Source: Armatimonadota bacterium
GTDB lineage: Bacteria > Armatimonadota > UBA5829
Direction of reading: 5' to 3'
NCBI GenBank assembly: GCA_023398345.1
Contig: JAEWSK010000172.1
Location: 1 to 13,773 of the forward strand
DNA length: 13,773 nt
The first letter of the stretch is position 1. The number at the start of each line of letters is the position of its first letter. The translations under genes and the position numbers were made by a program. This document shows, piece after piece, positions 8,296-13,773 of the stretch. Below the pieces are notes generated by a model that was not told where the DNA came from, ran no database searches, and saw nothing but the letters and a program-made list of their open reading frames with translations.

Positions 8296-9225
8296 ATGTC
8301 CGAAGGTCATGTTCTTATAGTTGGAAGCGTCGCACTGGATTCTGTCAAAACACCATCAGGCACAGCCGAGCGCGCGCTGGGCGGCGCTGCAACGTATTCA
8401 TCGGTTGCGGCTAGCTTCTTTTCGCCTGTAAAAATTGTCGGCGTTGTTGGAGAGGATTTCCCAACCGAGCACATCGCATTTTTAGAATCGCGCGGAATCG
8501 ACACCGAGGGACTACAAGTTGTGCCGGGCGGAAAGACATTCCACTGGGCAGGCACATATGAAGGCGACATGAACCAGGCCAACACGTTGGCAACAGAGCT
8601 TAACGTATTTCAGGACTTTAGACCGGAACTGCCTGAGTCATATACATCCTCCGAGTTTGTGTTTCTTGCAAACATCGACCCGGAGTTGCAGCTTAAAGTC
8701 CTTGACCAGCTTCCGAACGCAAAACTCACAGCTATGGACACAATGAACTTCTGGATCAGCGGCAAGCCCGATGCGCTGCGCGAAGTTATGAGCCGAGTAG
8801 ACGTTGTGTTTATTAACGACGCCGAACTGCGACAGCTCACCGGCACAGTCAACCTCACAAAAGCCTCTGCTCAAGTTCACGAACTCGGCCCAAAGTATGT
8901 AATTGTAAAAAAAGGCGAGCACGGCGCAGTGATGTATTGCGATCAGAGCACTTGCTTTTCGGCAGCATCCTATCCACTCGACGAAGTCATTGACCCGACC
9001 GGCGCAGGCGACAGCTTTGCCGGCGGATTTATGGGCTATATTGCAACAACACCCGCGCTTACCCCCGACAATTTGCGCAAGGCAGTTGTCTACGGCAGCA
9101 CTCTCGCCAGCTTCAATGTGCAGGACTTCAGCCTAAATCGATTTAAGCGCCTAACAAAACCAGAAATCGCAGACCGTTATGAAGAATTTAAGCGCATCGT
9201 TTTCTTTGAGGAAATGGATAGCTAA
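8296..9225 (+). CDS. PfkB/ribokinase-family sugar or nucleoside kinase
   Basis: The 309-residue kinase has the ribokinase fold. The N-terminal VLIVGSVALDSV is followed by GGAATYSSVAASFF (substrate-binding Gly-Gly region) and VGVVGEDFP. Mid-chain blocks are FVFLANIDPELQ and VVFINDAELRQLTG. The C-terminal PfkB signature is DPTGAGDSFAGGF (233-245), with Asp239 as catalytic base and the anion hole in GAGD. I chose ATG 8296 because AAAGGAAG (8283-8290) sits seven bases upstream and the family begins there. The frame stays open to a TTG at 8197, but that 33-residue stretch is lysine-rich and unlike the family. The substrate is unknown. Being near ahcY, it could phosphorylate adenosine, as PfkB-type adenosine and nucleoside kinases do. 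Sugars such as fructose or ribose are equally allowed. Confidence 0.85.
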   Translation: MSEGHVLIVGSVALDSVKTPSGTAERALGGAATYSSVAASFFSPVKIVGVVGEDFPTEHIAFLESRGIDTEGLQVVPGGKTFHWAGTYEGDMNQANTLATELNVFQDFRPELPESYTSSEFVFLANIDPELQLKVLDQLPNAKLTAMDTMNFWISGKPDALREVMSRVDVVFINDAELRQLTGTVNLTKASAQVHELGPKYVIVKKGEHGAVMYCDQSTCFSAASYPLDEVIDPTGAGDSFAGGFMGYIATTPALTPDNLRKAVVYGSTLASFNVQDFSLNRFKRLTKPEIADRYEEFKRIVFFEEMDS

Positions 9226-9227
9226 AA

Positions 9228-9974
9228 GTGCAAAGTAGAGAGCAAAAAAGCGGGACGCTAATAGCTGCAGCCCGTAGTTTGCGCGACATCTGCTTAGGCA
9301 TTCTCGATCTCATCTACCCGCCACATTGCGTGGTGTGCAGAAATGCCGACGACGGGTATTTGTGTCAAAAGTGCATCGACAAAATAGCGATTATAGAACC
9401 GCCGGTGTGCAATAAATGCGGCAAGCCGTCACAGGAATCTGCGTGTGGCGAGTGTCGTCAGCATGATTACGCTTTTGTATGCGCGCGCAGCGCAGCTATA
9501 TTTGATGGGCCACTGCGAGATGCGATCCACTCTCTAAAGTATAGAAACAACGAAGTAGTTGCCGACCCGCTCGCGCAAATAATGGCCGATGCGTTTGGCG
9601 CCACGAAACTTGCACGAAGCACGGACATTCTCGTGCCCGTCCCAATTCATAGTTCACGAATGCTTCAGCGCGGCTTTAACCAGTCCGAAGTGCTCGCTCG
9701 AATCTTAGCCCGCCACATCGACAGACCCGTCGAAGCAAAAGTGCTTCGCAAGAGTCGTAAGACTAAGCATCAAGTGGATTTGCCACACGATGAGCGCAGT
9801 ATCAACGTGCGCGGGTCATTTGACGTAATCAATGCAGAAAAGATAAGCAACAAGCGAGTGCTTCTTATCGACGACGTTTTCACCACCGGAAGCACGCTTA
9901 ATGAGGCAGCACGCGTCTTGCTGGACGCAGGCGCAGCCGAAGTGAGAGCATACACGCTTGCTAGAAGCATTTGA
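9228..9974 (+). CDS. ComF-family phosphoribosyltransferase-like protein
   Basis: The 248-residue protein has the ComF/GntX layout. An N-terminal double zinc-finger-like part has eight cysteines (34, 37, 46, 49, 61, 64, 73, 76), and a phosphoribosyltransferase domain follows. ComF proteins are needed for DNA uptake in competent bacteria, but many carriers are not known to be competent. Key blocks are DGPLRDAIHSLKYR, DILVPVPIHSSRMLQRGFNQSE (the typical PVP...R.RGFNQ block) and the PRPP loop VLLIDDVFTTGST (211-223, with the Asp pair at 215-216). The GTG start is two bases after the PfkB stop. GAGG at 9208-9211 is the likely ribosome site, a little far away, so translation is probably coupled. 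Nothing else competence-related is in the window. Confidence 0.88.
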   Translation: MQSREQKSGTLIAAARSLRDICLGILDLIYPPHCVVCRNADDGYLCQKCIDKIAIIEPPVCNKCGKPSQESACGECRQHDYAFVCARSAAIFDGPLRDAIHSLKYRNNEVVADPLAQIMADAFGATKLARSTDILVPVPIHSSRMLQRGFNQSEVLARILARHIDRPVEAKVLRKSRKTKHQVDLPHDERSINVRGSFDVINAEKISNKRVLLIDDVFTTGSTLNEAARVLLDAGAAEVRAYTLARSI

Positions 9975-10018
9975 AAGTTTTGCAAAGCTCCGTCACAATT
10001 GCTCTATAAAACAGGAAC

Positions 10019-10054
10019 GCCCCGCGCAAAATTGCGCGGGGCCGGTGTTTTTTT
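10019..10054 (+). terminator. intrinsic terminator between convergent genes
   Basis: GCCCCGCGCAA (10019-10029) pairs perfectly with TTGCGCGGGGC (10032-10042). The practical loop is AAAATT, and seven T follow at 10048-10054 on the + strand, which suits termination after comF. Read on the - strand the same hairpin follows the cold-shock gene with only broken T runs, so it may serve both, more weakly on that side. Confidence 0.85.
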
Positions 10055-10069
10055 GGGGTTGCTGTAAAG

Positions 10070-10273
10070 CTAACCTAACGCCGTCACGTTCTCAGCTTGC
10101 GGACCTTTAGGTCCGTCTGCTACCTCGAACTGTACTTGTTGTCCCTCATGCAAAGTCTTCCGACCATCCATATTGATTGCGGAAAAATGCACGAAGAGAT
10201 CCTTGCCTTCATCAGTGGCGATGAAGCCGTATCCTTTGGCGTCGTTGAACCACTTAACTAAACCATTTGGCAA
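10070..10273 (-). CDS. cold-shock-domain protein (CspA family)
   Basis: The 67-residue single cold-shock domain binds single-stranded RNA and DNA and acts as an RNA chaperone. RNP1 is KGYGFI (13-18) and RNP2 LFVHF (26-30), with the aromatic residues Trp8, Phe9, Phe17, Phe27 and Phe30 in place. I put the start at the TTG whose first base is 10273, giving the classic N-terminus M-P-N-G-x-V-K-W-F and the usual family length. An in-frame ATG at 10303 would add ten residues ([10 protein letters not shown]). But the codons for K-E-G in that extension are themselves a perfect AAGGAGG ribosome site, exactly eight bases before the TTG. The gene follows hspR by 104 bases on the same strand and ends at the shared terminator. 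Confidence 0.93.
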   Translation of the reverse strand: MPNGLVKWFNDAKGYGFIATDEGKDLFVHFSAINMDGRKTLHEGQQVQFEVADGPKGPQAENVTALG

Positions 10274-10281
10274 GAACCCGC

Positions 10282-10288
10282 CCTCCTT
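10282..10288 (-). promoter_or_regulatory. Shine-Dalgarno site deciding the cold-shock TTG start
   Basis: The - strand reads AAGGAGG here, a full match to the anti-Shine-Dalgarno sequence, with an eight-base spacer to the TTG at 10273. The competing ATG at 10303 has no comparable site in front. Confidence 0.85.
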
Positions 10289-10377
10289 CTCTAATTCAGC
10301 CATTATTTGTGCCCGGTCATATCATGCATTACGCATTTTTTAAACACGCTAATACGCTACACGCCGGACTGTAACAC

Positions 10378-10710
10378 TCACTTCTCCAATTGCCGAAGCA
10401 ATTCCTCCATTTTCTTATGCATTCTATCAATCTCTGTATCCATGTCTTCTTGCATTCGCTGCATTTTTTCAAGCAAACCCAGTATTACCTCTACTCCGGC
10501 CAAATTTACGCCCATGTCTTGAGTAAGGCGCTGGATCTGACGGAGGCGCTCCAGATCGTTTTCGGAGTACATGCGATTCTTTGCGCCGATTCTGGCGGGT
10601 CTCACAAGCCCCAGGCGCTCGTACATTCGCAGCGTCTGGGGATGGAGGTCACATAACCTGGCCGCCACACTTATCATATACAAAGGTTCGTCTTCTCTAG
10701 TTTGCCTCAT
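10378..10710 (-). CDS. hspR: HspR-type MerR-family heat-shock repressor
   Basis: The 110-residue DNA-binding protein has the MerR winged-helix fold at its N-terminus. YMISVAARL (11-19) leads to the recognition element LHPQTLRMYERLGLVRP (22-38) and then RMYSENDLERLRQIQRLTQ (46-64). GVNLAGVEVILGLLE (67-81) and a Met- and Glu-rich coiled coil to residue 110 follow. LHPQTLR-YERLGLV and GVNLAG are hallmarks of HspR, which represses dnaK operons with DnaK as co-repressor and lets go when DnaK is drawn to unfolded proteins. It follows dnaJ by 24 bases; GAGG about ten bases before the ATG is the likely ribosome site. A HAIR-like operator lies at the dnaK promoter, so autoregulation is expected. Confidence 0.93.
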   Translation of the reverse strand: MRQTREDEPLYMISVAARLCDLHPQTLRMYERLGLVRPARIGAKNRMYSENDLERLRQIQRLTQDMGVNLAGVEVILGLLEKMQRMQEDMDTEIDRMHKKMEELLRQLEK

Positions 10711-10734
10711 AGCACCGGCCTCGCTTTCATCGCG

Positions 10735-11673
10735 CTAGACGGCCTTGCCTTCGCGGAGCCCCTTTACTTGTTGAAGCAAGTCCCGCTCCTTGTCTGTCAT
10801 CGCGTCGGGTATTGTCACACGCACTTTAGCGTATAAATTTCCACGGCCCTCGCCCTTGAGCTTTGGCATTCCCTGACCCGGCAGCCTAAACACTCGACCA
10901 CCTGATGTGGCTTGGGGCACTTTCATAGTTACCCTGCCGGTCATCGTCGGAACCTGCACTTCGCCTCCCAGCGCAGCAGTCAAATAGTCCACCGCAACGT
11001 CCACGTTGAGATCATCGTCGCGACGATCATAGACCGGATGGGGGCGAACTTTTATTTTAATTAGCAAATCGCCTCGCCCGGCGGGGCCATCCTCTCCCTG
11101 GCGAGCAAGCCGTATCTTTTGGCCGTCCCTGACACCCTTCGGGATCGTAACTTCCAGCTTGCGACCGTTAAGAGAAAATGACTTTTTGCTGCCGTGAAAG
11201 GCATCGTCGAGCGATACTTCCATCTCAGCTTCTATATTATTGCCCTTGGCAGGTGGATGATGTCTGTGTCCTGACGGGCCACCTCTGGCTTGTTGGCCAA
11301 AAAGCATCTCGAAGAAATCGCTGAAGCCCTCAGACCCGCCGCCAAAGCCCATATCGCCTTGTCCCGAAGCGCCGCCGTAGTCGAACGTAAACGAGTCCCA
11401 CATCGGCCCAGTCTGCGCTCCGGCTCCGGGCTGTTGGCCCACCTGTTCCCAATACTGTCCGAACTGGTCGTATTTCGCGCGCTTTTCCTTATCGGAAAGC
11501 ACCTCGTAAGCTTCGCTTACCTCCTTGAACTTCTCCTCGGAGGACTTATCGCCGGGGTTTACGTCAGGATGGTATTTACGCGCTAGCTTGCGATACGCGC
11601 TCTTTATGTCTTTTTCCTGCGCGTTGCGCTCGACACCCAGTATTTTGTAATAATCTTTGTAATTACGGGCCAT
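10735..11673 (-). CDS. dnaJ: DnaJ-family co-chaperone lacking the zinc finger (class B, CbpA-like)
   Basis: The 312-residue Hsp40 stimulates the DnaK ATPase and hands over unfolded clients. The J-domain covers about 6-70, with the essential HPD at 35-37 ([11 protein letters not shown]). A Gly/Phe-rich linker follows (about 85-135, with [19 protein letters not shown]). Two beta-rich client-binding domains begin near 147 ([47 protein letters not shown]). The CxxCxGxG zinc-finger repeats of class A DnaJ are wholly absent, so it is CbpA-like, yet it sits in the place of DnaJ in the dnaK operon. The ATG at 11673 has no obvious ribosome site, and 83 bases with a strong hairpin separate it from dnaK. 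Low translation relative to dnaK is likely. Confidence 0.93.
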   Translation of the reverse strand: MARNYKDYYKILGVERNAQEKDIKSAYRKLARKYHPDVNPGDKSSEEKFKEVSEAYEVLSDKEKRAKYDQFGQYWEQVGQQPGAGAQTGPMWDSFTFDYGGASGQGDMGFGGGSEGFSDFFEMLFGQQARGGPSGHRHHPPAKGNNIEAEMEVSLDDAFHGSKKSFSLNGRKLEVTIPKGVRDGQKIRLARQGEDGPAGRGDLLIKIKVRPHPVYDRRDDDLNVDVAVDYLTAALGGEVQVPTMTGRVTMKVPQATSGGRVFRLPGQGMPKLKGEGRGNLYAKVRVTIPDAMTDKERDLLQQVKGLREGKAV

Positions 11674-11710
11674 GCAAAGCTGTCAATCCATAAACTGCCT
11701 GTAAATAGGC

Positions 11711-11748
11711 AAAAGCACAGCCGTCGGCACACAGACGACGGCTGTGCT
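11711..11748 (-). terminator. intercistronic hairpin between dnaK and dnaJ
   Basis: The arms at 11714-11726 and 11736-11748 form a perfect 13-bp stem (AGCACAGCCGTCG and its complement) with a nine-base loop. On the - strand the stem begins eight bases after the dnaK stop and runs into TTTT (11711-11714) and then GCCTATTT. The T run is short, so partial termination or protection of the dnaK mRNA 3' end is more likely than full termination. Confidence 0.7.
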
Positions 11749-11756
11749 GAAGATTA

Positions 11757-13595
11757 CTATTCCGCCTTAAACTCGGCGTCGATTACACCCTCGTCCTCGG
11801 GCTTTGACTCAGACTCGGCTGGTTGCTCCGAAGTCTCGGGCTGACCACCCTGCTGCTGCGACGCCTGTTCGTACAAAAGCTGCGAGAGCTTATAGCTGGA
11901 CTGCTGCAGCGCCTCGGCGGCAGTGTTTATGCGAGTTGCATCGTTGGATTCCAATGCCGACCGCAGTTCGGATATTGCGCCCTCAACTTCGAGCTTATCA
12001 GCCGAAGGGACTTTGTCTCCCAAGTCTTTGAGCATCTTATCGGTCTGATAAAGCAGTTGCTCGGCGCGATTTTTTGCCTCTGCGGACTCGCGCAGTTTCT
12101 TGTCCTCATCGGAATGCGCTTCCGCAGTCTTCATCATGCGGTCGATCTCTTCGCTAGAGAGCCTAGTCGAGCCGCTGATTGTGATGGACTGCTGCGTGCC
12201 TGTCGCAAGATCCTTGGCAGCGACGTTAACTATGCCGTTTGCGTCGATGTCGAATGTGACTTCAATCTGCGGCACGCCGCGCGGCGCGGGCGGAATTCCG
12301 GCTAGATGGAATCTGCCGAGGCTATGATTATACTGCGCCATCTCGCGCTCGCCCTGCAGAACATGAATCTCAACTTCAGTCTGTCCGTCCGCGGCAGTTG
12401 TATATGTCTTTGACTTGCGGGTCGGAATGGTCGTGTTGCGCTCGATTAGCTTGTCGGTGATGCCGCCGAGAGTCTCAACGCCGAGAGTTAGCGGAGTGAC
12501 ATCCAGCAAAACAACATCCTTGACTTCTCCGCCAAGAACGCCCGCCTGAATTGCCGCGCCTACCGCGACGACTTCGTCCGGGTTTACGCTTCGGTTCGGC
12601 TCCTTGCCACCTGCGAGGCTCTTTACGAGCTCAAACACCATCGGCATACGGGTCGAACCGCCGACTAAAACAATCTCATCGATTTCCTTTTCGGATATTT
12701 TTGCGTCTTCCATCGCGCGCTTGAATGGCTGAATGCAGCGATCCAGCAAATCGCGGGTCAATTCTTCAAACTTGGCGCGCGTAACAGTCATATCAAGATG
12801 CTTCGGCCCAGAGGCATCAGCAGTTATGTAAGGCAAACTCACGCTCGTCTGCACCATCGCGGAAAGCTCGACTTTCGCCTTCTCTGCGGCCTCTCGCACA
12901 CGCTGGAGAGCCTGGCGGTCGTTGCGCAGGTCAATTCCCTGTGAGGATTTAAATTCATCGCATATATAATCAACTAGCCGCTGATCCCAGTCATCGCCGC
13001 CGAGATGCGTATCGCCGGATGTGGATTTGACTTCAAAAACGCCCTCGCCCACTTCGAGCACTGAGACGTCAAACGTCCCACCGCCGAGGTCCCACACAAG
13101 AATCGTCTCATTGCCTTTTTTGTCGAGGCCGTACGCAAGCGACGCCGCCGTCGGCTCGTTGATGATTCGCAGCACTTTCATTCCTGCAATTTCGCCGGCG
13201 GTTTTTGTTGCGGTGCGCTGGGCATCATTGAAGTATGCAGGGACGGTAATAACCGCCTGATTCACTTCCTCGCCCAAATACGCTTCCGCGTCGGTCTTGA
13301 GCTTCTGTAAAACCATCGCCGATATTTCTTCGGGTGTATAATGCTTGCCTTCAATATCGGTCTTGTGATCGGTTCCCATCTCTCTTTTGATTGAAGAGAT
13401 GGTGTGATCGGGATTGAGAATAGCTTGACGCTTAGCAGTCACGCCTACAAGCCGCTCACCATTTTTTGTGAATGCGACTACAGACGGGGTTGTTCGGTTG
13501 CCCTCGGAGTTGGGGATGACTACCGATTCCCCACCTTCCATAACTGCAACCACGCTGTTGGTAGTCCCTAAGTCTATACCTACAGTTTTTGCCAA
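11757..13595 (-). CDS. dnaK: Hsp70 chaperone DnaK
   Basis: The 612-residue ATP-driven chaperone binds exposed hydrophobic stretches in the cytosol. The N-terminal ATPase domain starts with [18 protein letters not shown]. Further marks are [32 protein letters not shown], the phosphate-2 loop [13 protein letters not shown] and the adenosine motif LVGGSTRMP. The linker [13 protein letters not shown] joins the substrate domain ([36 protein letters not shown]), a helical lid, and a disordered Gln/Glu-rich tail ending [10 protein letters not shown] plus a short basic-acidic end. There is no ~24-residue insertion after SIKREMG, the Gram-positive-type form. The first codon is TTG, well supported because [10 protein letters not shown] is the conserved start and GGAGGTGA lies six bases before it. 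It heads the operon with dnaJ and hspR; grpE is absent. Confidence 0.98.
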   Translation of the reverse strand: MAKTVGIDLGTTNSVVAVMEGGESVVIPNSEGNRTTPSVVAFTKNGERLVGVTAKRQAILNPDHTISSIKREMGTDHKTDIEGKHYTPEEISAMVLQKLKTDAEAYLGEEVNQAVITVPAYFNDAQRTATKTAGEIAGMKVLRIINEPTAASLAYGLDKKGNETILVWDLGGGTFDVSVLEVGEGVFEVKSTSGDTHLGGDDWDQRLVDYICDEFKSSQGIDLRNDRQALQRVREAAEKAKVELSAMVQTSVSLPYITADASGPKHLDMTVTRAKFEELTRDLLDRCIQPFKRAMEDAKISEKEIDEIVLVGGSTRMPMVFELVKSLAGGKEPNRSVNPDEVVAVGAAIQAGVLGGEVKDVVLLDVTPLTLGVETLGGITDKLIERNTTIPTRKSKTYTTAADGQTEVEIHVLQGEREMAQYNHSLGRFHLAGIPPAPRGVPQIEVTFDIDANGIVNVAAKDLATGTQQSITISGSTRLSSEEIDRMMKTAEAHSDEDKKLRESAEAKNRAEQLLYQTDKMLKDLGDKVPSADKLEVEGAISELRSALESNDATRINTAAEALQQSSYKLSQLLYEQASQQQGGQPETSEQPAESESKPEDEGVIDAEFKAE

Positions 13596-13601
13596 TTGAG
13601 T

Positions 13602-13609
13602 TCACCTCC
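13602..13609 (-). promoter_or_regulatory. Shine-Dalgarno site for the dnaK TTG start
   Basis: The - strand reads GGAGGTGA, six bases before the TTG at 13595. No in-frame ATG of suitable position competes, so this strong site compensates for the weak initiation codon. Confidence 0.85.
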
Positions 13610-13610
13610 G

Positions 13611-13685
13611 CGGGTAATCGATACCCGGCACTTACTGTTTATTAAACAGGTCATTAAGCACAGTTGTTGTTGCATCAAAAGCAAC
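13611..13685 (-). other. structured dnaK leader with three small hairpins
   Basis: From the predicted transcript start (about 13686) toward dnaK there are three inverted repeats. GTTGC/GCAAC lies at 13669-13673 and 13681-13685. CTGTTTA-T-TAAACAG lies at 13635-13649. CGGGTA/TACCCG lies at 13611-13616 and 13622-13627, ending one base before the ribosome site. None pairs visibly with the ribosome site itself, so mRNA stability is a likelier role than an RNA thermometer. Confidence 0.4.
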
Positions 13686-13692
13686 TATAGCC

Positions 13693-13721
13693 AGTATATC
13701 ACTTGAGTGCAATGATGTCAA
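13693..13721 (-). promoter_or_regulatory. sigma70-type promoter of the dnaK operon
   Basis: On the - strand the -35 box is TTGACA (13716-13721), the spacer is 17 bases, and the -10 box is TATACT (13693-13698). This is nearly consensus; the leader would be about 90 bases. A strong housekeeping-type promoter is what one expects for repressor-controlled (not sigma32-controlled) heat shock. Confidence 0.88.
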
Positions 13722-13722
13722 A
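13702..13722 (-). promoter_or_regulatory. HAIR-type operator for HspR
   Basis: The + strand reads CTTGAGT (13702-13708), seven bases, then TGTCAAA (13716-13722). The Streptomyces HAIR consensus is CTTGAGT-N7-ACTCAAG; the left arm matches 7/7 and the right 4/7. The site covers the -35 box and most of the spacer, an ideal position for repression, and hspR lies in the same operon. A further isolated TTGAGT lies at 13596-13601 next to the start codon and has no partner. Confidence 0.75.
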
Positions 13723-13773
13723 TGCTGTCGCAAAATATTTTCGGTTTTTGCAAATCACATCTATAGACATGAG

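Noticed and set aside
9228..9974. ComF gene as evidence of a competence cluster
   Set aside because: No other uptake or pilus genes are present in the window, and ComF-like proteins are widespread outside competent bacteria.
13596..13773. CIRCE element (HrcA operator) before dnaK
   Set aside because: TTAGCACTC-N9-GAGTGCTAA is absent; the site seen fits HAIR instead, and the operon encodes HspR, not HrcA.

Overview
The window reads as ordinary bacterial chromosome of roughly 50% GC. It has Shine-Dalgarno sites, some GTG and TTG starts, short intergenic gaps, and no sign of phage, insertion sequence, CRISPR, tRNA or rRNA. The organism cannot be named from this. Two clues point to a monoderm/Terrabacteria-type lineage: DnaK lacks the ~24-residue N-terminal-domain insertion of Gram-negative DnaK, and the chaperone operon carries its own HspR repressor. 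An Armatimonadota-like or similar deep lineage is only a guess.

Layout. Positions 1-422 hold no intact gene. About 131-363 is a broken remnant of a multi-spanning TMTC/TPR-type membrane protein (putative O-mannosyltransferase family), possibly with its N-terminus at 28-141. Everything from 423 to 9974 is on the + strand: a GT2 glycosyltransferase of the polyprenyl-phosphate-sugar-synthase type overlapping a CorA Mg2+ transporter (ATGA overlap), then an orphan TldE/PmbA-type protein. A strong sigma70-type promoter at 3589-3617 then drives a DegT/DnrJ/EryC1 sugar aminotransferase and an NDP-sugar pyrophosphorylase. Next come S-adenosylhomocysteine hydrolase (ahcY), a WecG/TagA/CpsF glycosyltransferase, a PfkB-family kinase and a ComF-type phosphoribosyltransferase. 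A GC-rich hairpin terminator at 10019-10054 separates this from the convergent - strand block.

The - strand block (13595 down to 10070) is dnaK, a zinc-finger-less (CbpA-like) dnaJ, hspR, then a cold-shock-domain gene. dnaK has a near-consensus sigma70 promoter (TTGACA-17-TATACT). A HAIR-type HspR operator lies over the -35 box and spacer, so the operon appears to be self-repressed by its own third gene. A strong hairpin lies between dnaK and dnaJ, and grpE is absent.

Functionally, the GT2, aminotransferase, nucleotidyltransferase and WecG-type genes suggest cell-surface glycan synthesis. ahcY followed by a PfkB kinase could handle adenosine from methyl-cycle turnover. The - strand block is protein-quality control. 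I see no clearly new system. The most interesting points are the hidden TMTC pseudogene beside a putative donor-synthase GT2, the HspR feedback architecture, the heat-shock/cold-shock linkage, and the start-codon correction of the cold-shock gene.
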